Positions 1 to 5,935 of a DNA stretch of 11,644 bases are shown piece after piece. A model generated the notes under the pieces. It saw only the letters and a program-made list of their open reading frames with translations. It searched no databases and was not told the origin of the DNA. The DNA is from Candidatus Woesearchaeota archaeon (GTDB lineage Archaea > Nanobdellota > Nanobdellia > Woesearchaeales > 21-14-0-10-32-9). Location: contig SKHC01000018.1 of NCBI GenBank assembly GCA_007117145.1, positions 1 to 11,644 of the forward strand, read 5' to 3'. Made by a program: the position numbers and the translations under genes. The number at the start of each line of letters is the position of its first letter. Positions within the stretch are counted from its first letter, which is position 1.

Positions 1-361
1 CTTTTTTACTGAGTAAACTTCCTTCAATAGCATTAGTGTTATATGTAAATATTTTAGAAAATGCTTTCCAATTTTGTTCAGACAAATGACTTATTTTTAA
101 AGGAATATTTTTTTCTAATTCTTCAATTTCATTAATTTCTTCTTTTGTAAGTTCTATTTTTAAAGGATCTGATAAAATATTATATTTATGAATCTCTTCC
201 AATATAAGTTTTTCAGCAATACTTTTTCTTTCCCCTAATTTTTCTTTAGATAAATCTTGACCTAAATATTTTCTAAACTTGTGAACTTTATCTCCTTCTC
301 TGTAAGAATGAGTTAAATAATACTTTATTTTTCCATCATTATTTCTTTTTTCTACATACAT
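1..361 (-). CDS. Fic/DOC-family protein, 5' part only (runs off left edge)
   Basis: The first 120 codons are visible, with no stop before the window edge. Residues 1-35 (MYVEKRNNDGKIKYYLTHSY and following, with SYREGDKV...RKYLG) resemble the basic N-terminal extension seen on archaeal Fic proteins. Residues 105-117 read FTYNTNAIEGSLL. T109-x-x-x-E113-G114 fits the (S/T)xxxE(G/N) inhibitory helix that precedes the Fic core in class II Fic enzymes; there the Glu blocks productive ATP binding. The catalytic HPFxxGNG loop would lie beyond the edge, so activity cannot be judged. Fic enzymes usually transfer AMP or another nucleotide to a hydroxyl side chain. A hand count over 1-360 gives about 23% G+C, against roughly one third in the DUF357 gene, which suggests recent acquisition. 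The ATG at 361 is chosen because a TATA box is centred 26 nt upstream; an in-frame GTG at 382 would overlap that box. The family call is good but rests on half a protein. Confidence 0.75.
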   Translation of the reverse strand, partial: MYVEKRNNDGKIKYYLTHSYREGDKVHKFRKYLGQDLSKEKLGERKSIAEKLILEEIHKYNILSDPLKIELTKEEINEIEELEKNIPLKISHLSEQNWKAFSKIFTYNTNAIEGSLLSKK

Positions 362-382
362 ATAACCAAGTAAGGTGACCAC

Positions 383-391
383 ATATTTAAA
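383..391 (-). promoter_or_regulatory. TATA box for the Fic gene (leaderless)
   Basis: On the minus strand this reads TTTAAATAT, preceded by A-rich AGAAAATA that could act as a BRE. Its centre is 26 nt upstream of the ATG at 361, so the transcript would start at or next to the start codon. Confidence 0.55.
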
Positions 392-406
392 TATTTTCTT
401 TTGAAT

Positions 407-432
407 GTCTACAAATAACTGTTTTTGTAGAC
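407..432. repeat. Perfect inverted repeat upstream of Fic gene, possible operator
   Basis: GTCTACAAA (407-415) and TTTGTAGAC (424-432) form a perfect 9-bp inverted repeat with an 8-nt AT-rich spacer. It lies upstream of the TATA box at 383-391 and just downstream (minus sense) of a second TATA-like element at 436-445, overlapping where that element would start transcription. The position suits a repressor site. A transcript hairpin is also possible. No protein partner can be named from this window. Confidence 0.55.
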
Positions 433-435
433 CCC

Positions 436-445
436 TTATATAAAA
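436..445. promoter_or_regulatory. Second TATA-like element in the Fic/tRNA gap
   Basis: TTATATAAAA on the plus strand, TTTTATATAA on the minus. Read leftward it would start RNA near 414, inside the 407-432 palindrome, giving the Fic gene a leader of about 50 nt. Read rightward it would start RNA near 466, where no convincing ORF follows. The direction is undecided. Confidence 0.35.
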
Positions 446-550
446 CAACAAATTGTAGCAAATATCACGAATTAGAACAAATTTAAAAGAAGAATTCGGA
501 AAAACGCATCAAAACAAGAAAAACCAAAGAAAATAAAACACTCCATTGAA

Positions 551-568
551 CCTGCTAAAGTGAGTAGG
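551..568. other. Small stem-loop sequence next to tRNA 3' end
   Basis: CCTGCT (551-556) and AGTAGG (563-568) form a 6-bp stem with a 6-nt loop. As plus-strand RNA it contains one G-U pair; as minus-strand RNA that pair becomes an A-C mismatch. It lies 9 nt beyond the tRNA-Arg 3' end and is followed on the minus strand by T-rich sequence down to about 510. It may be a trailer or termination signal. Apart from this and the palindrome region, nothing else was seen in the 362-577 gap. Confidence 0.25.
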
Positions 569-577
569 CTAGAGATA

Positions 578-650
578 CGCCCAATCCGGGATTTGAACCC
601 GGGTCACAGCCTCCGCAGGGCTATATGATATCCAACTACACCAATCGGGC
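578..650 (-). tRNA. trnR: tRNA-Arg (anticodon GCG)
   Basis: The minus strand folds into a complete 73-nt cloverleaf. The acceptor stem is GCCCGAT with ATTGGGC (one G-T pair), followed by discriminator G. The D arm carries the GG pair and A20. The anticodon stem TAGCC/GGCTG encloses the loop CTGCGGA, giving anticodon GCG, which reads CGC and CGU. The T arm is CCGGG-TTCAAAT-CCCGG. A20, C35 and a purine discriminator agree with arginine identity. There is no intron and no encoded CCA, so the end must be added after transcription. The T-rich minus-strand sequence beyond the 3' end may stop transcription. A TTTTTTATTT stretch at 669-678 could be its TATA box, but this is uncertain. Confidence 0.95.
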
Positions 651-692
651 ACGAACACACACATTTAGAAATAAAAAACTGTTTAAAAAACT

Positions 693-1697
693 TTATATGA
701 AAGGCCCCATGGAGCGCTTGAAACGCTCAATAACCTCAACAGGGTAAGGATCAACTTCTAACCTTAACGCTAAAAGATAAGAAACCCAATCACCAAGCAA
801 CACACTGCTAAATAACTTGTTTAACTTGCGACCTTTAATGTTTAACTCAGTCACACTAACCCCGTTAGTTGTCAAAGCACCTTTAGTATTTGTCATACGT
901 TTCTTCATACGACTTATATCATCATCAAAACTAAGTATTACCACGTGAAACAATTCCTTGTTGAACTTAAAGCTTTCAAGCTCGTTATGATTTAACTCAG
1001 GGAAAATATTTGCAAACGCTTGAGTTTTAGCATTCTCATTAAACTGGGTTTTCCACCTAAATGCAACGCTACCATAATTAACAGAGGTATATATTAAAGG
1101 AATTTTTCCAACGAGTTTCTCACTTAACCCAATGCTTAAAGCCATGAAATCAGTTTTATTCAAAAAATTAATTAACTCATCAACCTCATCTTTCTTTTTC
1201 GAAACAATGCCAAGCTCTTCTAAAACTCTAAGTAGCAAAAAGAAACTTGCAGCTAAAGCGCACCTTGGAGGATAACCTTTACTCAAATATATGACAGGAA
1301 TGTTTGCTTGCTTTGCTATGTCTTCTAACTTTCCTCCACTTGTGTGTATTAGGATTTGACAACCAATCCTTCTTGCATGCCTATAACAACTAATAGCTTC
1401 CTCAGTGTTTCCTGAATAACTACTTAAAATCACTAAGTCTTTCTTTTTAACTTCAACTGGAAGTGAATAATCTCGAACACTTATAATTTCTAACTCTTCT
1501 TTTAAGTACACTTTCAATAAGTCAGCAGCTATACCACTACCCCCCATACCACAAATATAGACCTTGGCTGGTTTTTCTATGTTTTCCAAAAGATTTCTTG
1601 GATTTTGAGAGTAGCTTGTTAAAACTTCGTTTTGAATTGATAAAAACCTTCTAAAATTAGACGAGTCGTATTTGAAATGTGTTTGAGGAAATTCCAT
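693..1697 (-). CDS. pgi: Bifunctional phosphoglucose/phosphomannose isomerase (SIS fold)
   Basis: A 334-residue cytoplasmic enzyme of the archaeal PGI/PMI family, expected to interconvert fructose 6-phosphate with glucose 6-phosphate and with mannose 6-phosphate. It therefore links glycolysis/gluconeogenesis to sugar-nucleotide supply. The first SIS domain has the phosphate-binding loop GMGGSGIAADLL (residues 50-61) and SSYSGNTEEA (92-101), followed by KGYPPRCALA. The second half has E221 in QFNENAK and H237 in FPELNHNELESF, matching the catalytic Glu and His of this family, plus the terminal DPYPVEVIERFK block. The length is close to the usual 300-330. The ATG at 1697 is fixed by a TATA box about 27 nt upstream that is shared with the divergent DUF357 gene. 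The stop lies 43 nt before the tRNA-Arg 5' end. Confidence in the family is high; dual specificity is inferred from the family. Confidence 0.93.
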   Translation of the reverse strand: MEFPQTHFKYDSSNFRRFLSIQNEVLTSYSQNPRNLLENIEKPAKVYICGMGGSGIAADLLKVYLKEELEIISVRDYSLPVEVKKKDLVILSSYSGNTEEAISCYRHARRIGCQILIHTSGGKLEDIAKQANIPVIYLSKGYPPRCALAASFFLLLRVLEELGIVSKKKDEVDELINFLNKTDFMALSIGLSEKLVGKIPLIYTSVNYGSVAFRWKTQFNENAKTQAFANIFPELNHNELESFKFNKELFHVVILSFDDDISRMKKRMTNTKGALTTNGVSVTELNIKGRKLNKLFSSVLLGDWVSYLLALRLEVDPYPVEVIERFKRSMGPFI

Positions 1698-1719
1698 AAC
1701 TAGTATTAATAGAAATACA

Positions 1720-1727
1720 TTTATATA
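1720..1727. promoter_or_regulatory. Shared bidirectional TATA box
   Basis: TTTATATA sits midway between two divergent starts: its centre (about 1724) is 26 nt from the ATG at 1750 (+) and 27 nt from the ATG at 1697 (-). A-rich flanks on each side (GAAATAC on the plus strand, GTAAAG on the minus) could act as BREs. No other good TATA match lies between the genes. Confidence 0.6.
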
Positions 1728-1749
1728 CTTTACTTAAAAAAACAAGGGT

Positions 1750-2031
1750 ATGAGAGAAATAACTGATGAAAAACTTGCTAAGTACTTTGAAGTCACAAGT
1801 AAAGCGCTTGAAATGGCTAAAGATAAATTCGACGAAGAAAGAATTGAAATAGCTAAAGACTTTTTTAACATGGCTCAAAGTTACTTTGAAGATGCAAAGT
1901 ATTTCAAAGAAAAAAATGATTACGTACTAGCTTTTGGCGCATTAAACTACGCTCACGGATGGCTTGATAGTGGAGCTAGAATTGGAATTTTCAAAGTGAA
2001 AGACTCGAAGCTATTTACAGTCGATGACTAA
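1750..2031 (+). CDS. DUF357-family protein
   Basis: A small 93-residue protein of unknown function in the archaeal DUF357 family. It is almost entirely helical and charged. The recognisable part is AQSYFEDAKYFKEKNDYV (about 43-60), followed by LAFGALNYAHGWLDSGARIG (about 61-80), the family's most conserved block. No signal peptide or membrane segment is present, so it should be cytoplasmic. It is leaderless: the ATG at 1750 lies 26 nt from the TATA element shared with the isomerase gene. Its stop overlaps the stop of the convergent cbf5 gene by two bases (TAA at 2029-2031 against TAG at 2028-2030). The fold resembles a helical-hairpin interaction module, but no partner or reaction can be stated. 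Confidence 0.88.
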   Translation: MREITDEKLAKYFEVTSKALEMAKDKFDEERIEIAKDFFNMAQSYFEDAKYFKEKNDYVLAFGALNYAHGWLDSGARIGIFKVKDSKLFTVDD

Positions 2032-2993
2032 TACGTACCTGGTTCCATGAACACTTGTTTTGGAATGCAAACAACACCTTTCTTTGAAGTTAAAATGTCT
2101 TGACTGTTCATCTTAGATTCTGCAACCATGACTAACTCATCTTTTAATGTCATAACTGCTACTACGTCGTTTGGTTTTATGTTTGAATGAAACTTGCATA
2201 CTCCAGGGCTTTTCAAACTAGCACCCATGCACAGAGTTGATACTGCCCCGTCATGAACCCATATTTTATTTAAGTGTTCAACTCCTTTCTCTATTGGGAA
2301 AAGCATCGCTTTTATCTGCTCTGGTTTTTTGTTATCATAGTAATACTTTGCATCAGCTATGTCTTGCAGTGTATGGCTTACATCTTCACTGAAAGGCCCT
2401 GCTTTTGTTCTTCTAAGCTCTGCCATGTGTGCACCACAACCAAGTTTTAACCCGATGTCATGAACTAGTTTTCTAATATATGTTCCTGCTTGACAACCAA
2501 CTTTGAAAAGAACGTCTTGACCTTGTCTTTCAAGCAGTTCAATGTAGTATATTGTTCGTTTTCTGTTTTGTCTTTTAACTGCGCTTTTCTTTGGAGGAAG
2601 CTGTGTTATTTCTCCTGTGAACTCTTTTAAAACCTCTTCTAATTCTTGATTTGGAACATCTTTGTGAAGGTGCATCAAACACACGTATTCTTTACCTGCT
2701 GTTAACAATGAATGAGTTATCCTTGTAGCTTTGCCAAGAGCTGTTGGAAGAACTCCTGTTACTTGAGGATCTAGTGTTCCTGAATGCCCTGCTTTTTTAA
2801 TTTTCAACACTTTTTTTAAGTAATCGACAGCAACGTGACTTGTAGGTCCTGGTGGTTTATCAAGTATTAATATTCCTCTTTCTAGTAACTCTGCAATTGT
2901 TTCACTTCCAGGAATTCTACCTTTAGAATTATCTGTTTGACTTTCATGTTTTAAGAGTACTTCTCTTTTTGCTTCTTCAAATGGTAACTTCAT
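2028..2993 (-). CDS. cbf5: tRNA/rRNA pseudouridine synthase Cbf5 (archaeal dyskerin)
   Basis: A 321-residue catalytic subunit of the H/ACA ribonucleoprotein, which converts guide-selected uridines in rRNA to pseudouridine. It can also act without guide RNA at U55 of tRNA. The TruB-type catalytic domain begins with LERGILILDKPPGPTSH (37-53). It holds the motif GHSGTLDPQVTGVLPTALG (69-87), whose D75 is the catalytic aspartate. GCQAGTYIRKLVHDIG and GCGAHMAELRRTKAGPF are the other conserved blocks. Residues about 243-321 form a C-terminal PUA domain, the mark of archaeal/eukaryotic Cbf5 rather than bacterial TruB. Its ATG overlaps the TGA of the upstream winged-helix gene (ATGA), so the two are co-transcribed and probably translationally coupled. 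A weak GGGGTT (2997-3002, minus strand) precedes the start. The Nop10, Gar1 and L7Ae partners are not in the window. Confidence 0.95.
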   Translation of the reverse strand: MKLPFEEAKREVLLKHESQTDNSKGRIPGSETIAELLERGILILDKPPGPTSHVAVDYLKKVLKIKKAGHSGTLDPQVTGVLPTALGKATRITHSLLTAGKEYVCLMHLHKDVPNQELEEVLKEFTGEITQLPPKKSAVKRQNRKRTIYYIELLERQGQDVLFKVGCQAGTYIRKLVHDIGLKLGCGAHMAELRRTKAGPFSEDVSHTLQDIADAKYYYDNKKPEQIKAMLFPIEKGVEHLNKIWVHDGAVSTLCMGASLKSPGVCKFHSNIKPNDVVAVMTLKDELVMVAESKMNSQDILTSKKGVVCIPKQVFMEPGTY

Positions 2994-3397
2994 TGTAACC
3001 CCAAATTCTTATCTAAATCCCTGCCCACTTTTCTTAAATTCTGCAAACTTTTCAAGAGATCTTGCTCTACTGCATCAACTAATTCCTCTAATGTGTCTAC
3101 TTTCAAAAAGTACCTGTTACCAACGCTTACCACGATGCCCGACTCCATCAACTTATTTAGATGATGAACAACTGTACCTCTGCTAAGCAGTGTCTTTACT
3201 GCGATGTCATCACTGCTAAGCCCCGTGTCTTTCTTTTTCAAATCCTCAAGTAAAACTATGAATATCCTAAAACAACTACTATCTTTATCTCTAAGATTGA
3301 AAAGGCCAAGGCTGGCTCCAAACCACTTTAATCTCTCATTTATACCTGAATAACCTGCCCTTTCTGTTCGAATAATTGTAATTCTTGTAAAGCCCAT
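2990..3397 (-). CDS. Winged-helix DNA-binding protein upstream of cbf5
   Basis: A 135-residue protein with an ArsR/MarR-like winged helix at roughly residues 42-100. Helices cover SCFRIFIVLLEDLKKKDTG, then DDIAVKTLLSRGTVVHHLNKLMESG, where the second helix-turn-helix helix (SRGTVVHHLNKL) should read DNA. The wing is IVVSVGNRYFLKV. A charged C-terminal helix (102-130) could form a dimer contact. No metal or ligand pocket can be recognised. The ATG at 3397 is 26 nt from a TATA box at 3419-3426, so it is leaderless. It is the first gene of a two-gene unit with cbf5 (4-nt ATGA overlap). It may regulate its own operon, or it may be a wider regulator that travels with cbf5; the sequence does not decide this. 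The HTH fold is confident, the target unknown. Confidence 0.82.
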   Translation of the reverse strand: MGFTRITIIRTERAGYSGINERLKWFGASLGLFNLRDKDSSCFRIFIVLLEDLKKKDTGLSSDDIAVKTLLSRGTVVHHLNKLMESGIVVSVGNRYFLKVDTLEELVDAVEQDLLKSLQNLRKVGRDLDKNLGLQ

Positions 3398-3418
3398 ACT
3401 TTAATAGAAGGTATAATG

Positions 3419-3426
3419 AATATAAA
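3419..3426 (-). promoter_or_regulatory. TATA box for winged-helix/cbf5 operon
   Basis: TTTATATT on the minus strand, centred 26 nt upstream of the ATG at 3397. It is separate from the plus-strand TATA of the neighbouring gene, so this divergent region has two promoters about 26 bp apart. Confidence 0.55.
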
Positions 3427-3445
3427 AACGTTATGCACAGAAAAA

Positions 3446-3453
3446 TATTTAAA
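3446..3453 (+). promoter_or_regulatory. TATA box for the acidic small protein
   Basis: TATTTAAA at 3446-3453, with its TTTAAA core (3448-3453) centred about 26 nt before the ATG at 3476. It rules out the in-frame upstream ATG at 3416, because that start would place the TATA box inside the coding region. Confidence 0.55.
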
Positions 3454-3475
3454 CCCGAAGATTGCGAAAAGTAGT

Positions 3476-3673
3476 ATGGCAGATGATGAACAAAATTTTG
3501 AGGAAGTATACGACGACGATGCTACTGAAGACTTAGTTGAAAACGATGAGATAAGCCCTGAAGAAGAAGCCTTCATGAAAGGATACAACGAGTTAAAAGA
3601 TGATAAAAAAGACTCGAGTGAAGGTGACGAAGCATACGAAAAAGCTTTCGAGGAAGAATCTTCTAAAAAATAA
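3476..3673 (+). CDS. Small highly acidic protein (65 aa), function unknown
   Basis: The protein begins MADDEQNFEEVYDDD and has 27 Asp/Glu against 7 Lys in 65 residues. It is probably disordered at the N-terminus. A short helical motif, SPEEEAFMKGYNELK (27-41), is followed by a looser echo, GDEAYEKAFEEE (50-61), suggesting two amphipathic helices able to dock on a partner. There is no signal or membrane segment. I do not recognise a named family. The frame stays open back to an ATG at 3416, but the promoter at 3446-3453 supports 3476, giving a leaderless message. It ends 3 nt from the stop of the convergent thrS gene. A role in binding nucleic-acid-associated proteins would be a guess from charge alone. 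Confidence 0.75.
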   Translation: MADDEQNFEEVYDDDATEDLVENDEISPEEEAFMKGYNELKDDKKDSSEGDEAYEKAFEEESSKK

Positions 3674-3676
3674 AGC

Positions 3677-5599
3677 TTATTTTTTTAATTTAATTTCATC
3701 AACTAAATCTTTACAAAACAAGTCGTACTTTTTAGAACCGACAACGTTTCCGTCCCGTGTTCTAGTGGTAACTGTCTGATTTTCAACTTCTTTATCCCCA
3801 ACCACTAATATGTAGTTGATTTTTTCAAGCTGTGCATCTCTAACCTTTTTTGAAATAGTCTCACTTCTAAAATCAGGTTGAACTCTTATACCGTGCTCTT
3901 TGAAGTACTTTATTATTGAGTTAGCATAATCATTGTGCCTATCAGCTAGTGTTAAGACTTTAACTTGAACTGGGCTAAGCCACAGAGGGAATTTGCCTGC
4001 ATAATGCTCTATTAATATAGCTATGAATCTTTCTAAACTTCCAAAAATCGCCCTGTGTATCATAACCGGCCTGTGCTTTTTCCCATCACTACCCTCGTAT
4101 GTTAACTCGAATCTTTCAGGCAAGTTAAAATCTAGCTGAATTGTAGGGCACTGCCATTTTCTCCCAAGAGCATCCTCCAAGTCAATGTCTATTTTTGGAC
4201 CGTAAAACGCTCCACCCCCTTCTTTCACAGAATAAGGAATTTTAAGTTTTTGAAGAGCTTTGTGAAGTATCTCCTCGGCTTTTTGCCAAATTTGAACATC
4301 TCCCATAGCATCATCAGGCTTAGTAGATAGGTAATACTCTAATTTTATTTGAAAAACATCCTCCCAAAGATATTTTATGAAACTTAAAACGTCTGTTATC
4401 TCAGATTCTATTTGATCTAACGTACAGAATATGTGTGCGTCATCCTGACTGAACTTTCTAACTCTTGTTAATCCTGAAAGAGTACCTGATAACTCGTTTC
4501 TATGAAGAACCCCGAAATCAGCGATTCTCAAAGGCAAATCCTTATAACTCACTGTATCTCTTTTGTATATAAGACAGTGACTTGGACAATTCATAGGTTT
4601 TATCGCACTATCTTGATTTTCTACTTTGAAATTGAACATGTCATCATGGTAATGCTCCCAATGACCACTAATCTCCCAAAGCTTCTTGTTAAAAACCTGA
4701 GGCGTTATCACTTCCTTATAACCTCTTTTAACGTATTCTTCTCTTACTAAGTTAACTAGTAAATTGTAAATAATTGTACCTTTTTCCAAAAAGAAAGGAG
4801 CTCCCGGGCTGTACTCGTGTAGCATCACCAAGTCTAATTCTTTCATTAACTTTCTATGATCTCTTTTCTCGGCTTCTTCTATTCTTGCTAAGTACTCTTT
4901 TAACTGCTTTTTATCAGGGAAACTAACTCCGTAAATTCTCTGAAGTTGTTTGTTTTTAGAATCAGCTCTCCAATAAGCACCACTTATCTTAGTGAGCTTG
5001 AATGCTTTTATCATACCTGTTCTTGGAAGGTGAGGTCCACGACATAAATCAACGAATTCACCTTGCTCGTATAAACTAACGGTGTCTGACTTATCAGTTT
5101 TTCCCTCTCCAAATTCTTCTATGTTTTTTATGATTTCTTGCTTGTACTTGTTATCTTTAAATAATTGCAGAGCTTTTTTTGTTGAGAGCTCTTTTCTTGT
5201 TATCTTTAAATCTTCTTTTTGAATTTTCTTCATCTCATCTTCTATCTTTTTAAGTTCTTCTTCCTTGAATGGAGGATGATCTACGTCGTAGTAAAAACCA
5301 CCTTCAACTACCGGACCTATTGTGAGTTTGGCTTCAGGGAACACTCTTAAAATTGCTTGAGCCATTAAGTGAGCTGAACTGTGCCAAAAAACTTCTTGAC
5401 CTTCATCATCTCTAAAGGTTAGAATTCTAACTTTTGAATTATCTGGAAGCGGTTTAGTTAAATCAACTACTTCACCATTTACTTCTATCGCTGTCGCATT
5501 TCTTGCAAGGCCTTCACTTATCTTATTTGCTAAATCAAAACCTGTAGAATTTTTTTCAAGTTTAATCTTAGAATCGTCTGGAAGCTTAACAGTTATCAT
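3677..5599 (-). CDS. thrS: Threonyl-tRNA synthetase, bacterial-type domain layout
   Basis: A 640-residue enzyme that charges tRNA-Thr. The order is: TGS domain (about 1-62); N2 editing domain with H73-S-S-A-H77, and C186 and H190 in VDLCRGPH, the residues that clear mischarged Ser-tRNA; class II catalytic core (about 245-540); and an anticodon-binding domain to the end. The zinc ligands expected for threonine recognition are present: C338 (KPMNCPSHC), H389 (DDAHIF) and H515 (MIHRAIFGS). Motif 2 arginines are R367 and R379/R381, and motif 3 is the MIHRAIFGSLERF region. The usual length is 640. Many euryarchaeal enzymes instead carry an unrelated DTD-like editing domain, so this gene points to bacterial ancestry or an old replacement. 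The ATG at 5599 is 26 nt from a TATA box, so the gene forms its own leaderless unit. No residue essential to the family is missing. Confidence 0.97.
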   Translation of the reverse strand: MITVKLPDDSKIKLEKNSTGFDLANKISEGLARNATAIEVNGEVVDLTKPLPDNSKVRILTFRDDEGQEVFWHSSAHLMAQAILRVFPEAKLTIGPVVEGGFYYDVDHPPFKEEELKKIEDEMKKIQKEDLKITRKELSTKKALQLFKDNKYKQEIIKNIEEFGEGKTDKSDTVSLYEQGEFVDLCRGPHLPRTGMIKAFKLTKISGAYWRADSKNKQLQRIYGVSFPDKKQLKEYLARIEEAEKRDHRKLMKELDLVMLHEYSPGAPFFLEKGTIIYNLLVNLVREEYVKRGYKEVITPQVFNKKLWEISGHWEHYHDDMFNFKVENQDSAIKPMNCPSHCLIYKRDTVSYKDLPLRIADFGVLHRNELSGTLSGLTRVRKFSQDDAHIFCTLDQIESEITDVLSFIKYLWEDVFQIKLEYYLSTKPDDAMGDVQIWQKAEEILHKALQKLKIPYSVKEGGGAFYGPKIDIDLEDALGRKWQCPTIQLDFNLPERFELTYEGSDGKKHRPVMIHRAIFGSLERFIAILIEHYAGKFPLWLSPVQVKVLTLADRHNDYANSIIKYFKEHGIRVQPDFRSETISKKVRDAQLEKINYILVVGDKEVENQTVTTRTRDGNVVGSKKYDLFCKDLVDEIKLKK

Positions 5600-5620
5600 A
5601 AGTTATGGTTTATCATATTA

Positions 5621-5629
5621 TTATATAAA
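5621..5629 (-). promoter_or_regulatory. TATA box for thrS
   Basis: TTTATATAA on the minus strand, centred 26 nt upstream of the ATG at 5599. It lies between thrS and the 64-residue regulator gene, so thrS is not dependent on read-through. Confidence 0.6.
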
Positions 5630-5638
5630 GATTGTGCT

Positions 5639-5833
5639 CTAACTATCTACTCTGTACCAATAAGTGTTTCTTTTACCTGTGTTTTTATACTTGATAAGAT
5701 TAGTCTTCCTTAGTTTTTTAAGTGACATCGTAACTGAGCCAATGCTTACGTTTAAAGCTTGACTTATATCTCTTGAAGTAAACCACTTATCTTTATTTTT
5801 ACAAAGAAAATCATACACTTCTTGTTGACCCAT
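5639..5833 (-). CDS. Minimal winged-helix protein (64 aa)
   Basis: A single winged-helix domain fills the whole protein. QQEVYDFLCKNKDKWFTSRD (3-22) holds helix 1, and DISQALNVSIGSVTMSLKKL (22-41) is the helix-turn-helix with the recognition helix SIGSVTMSLKKLRKTN. The wing KYKNTGKRNTYWYRV (49-63) is basic and aromatic. It resembles MarR/Lrp-like DNA-binding domains without any effector domain, so binding would depend on dimerisation or partner proteins. It sits 39 nt upstream of thrS, in the same direction but with separate TATA boxes. The start at 5833 follows a TATA box by 26 nt. The nearby AGGAT is only 2 nt from the ATG, too close to act as a normal ribosome-binding site. Target unknown. 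Confidence 0.8.
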   Translation of the reverse strand: MGQQEVYDFLCKNKDKWFTSRDISQALNVSIGSVTMSLKKLRKTNLIKYKNTGKRNTYWYRVDS

Positions 5834-5854
5834 ATCCTTTTACTTTTTTTAGTA

Positions 5855-5862
5855 GTATATAA
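5855..5862 (-). promoter_or_regulatory. TATA box for the 64-aa winged-helix gene
   Basis: TTATATAC on the minus strand, centred about 26 nt upstream of the ATG at 5833, consistent with leaderless transcription. Confidence 0.55.
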
Positions 5863-5918
5863 GATTATTGTTTTTTCAGCATAGATACCACTATTTTTCT
5901 CAAATCAAATATTATCTG

Positions 5919-5930
5919 GCTTCTAGAAGC
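5919..5930. repeat. 12-bp perfect palindrome downstream of folA
   Basis: GCTTCTAGAAGC lies 5 nt beyond the folA stop and about 57 bp upstream of the TATA box of the 64-residue winged-helix gene. It may be a protein-binding site. As RNA its stem would have almost no loop, so it is a poor terminator. It could be chance. Confidence 0.35.
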
Positions 5931-5935
5931 TCAAC

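Noticed and set aside
472..546. Minus-strand 24-residue ORF after tRNA-Arg
   Set aside because: Phe-rich low-complexity product read from the T-rich tRNA trailer, with no promoter or ribosome-binding site at the right distance.
551..568. Stem-loop as part of a plus-strand non-coding RNA starting near 466
   Set aside because: The TATA-like element at 436-445 allows it, but there is no further structure or terminator, and the hairpin is better explained as tRNA trailer sequence. Kept only as a low-confidence site.
1657..1878. Minus-strand ORF overlapping the isomerase start and DUF357
   Set aside because: It is antisense to a clear DUF357 gene and crosses the shared promoter; composition is Phe/Ser-rich as expected for an antisense shadow.
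3416..3475. 20-residue N-terminal extension of the acidic protein
   Set aside because: It contains the TATA box at 3446-3453 and has a composition unlike the acidic body; the ATG at 3476 fits the spacing of other genes.
4502..4750. Plus-strand ORF within thrS
   Set aside because: It lies opposite the catalytic core of a certain thrS gene, with no promoter and no recognisable motif.
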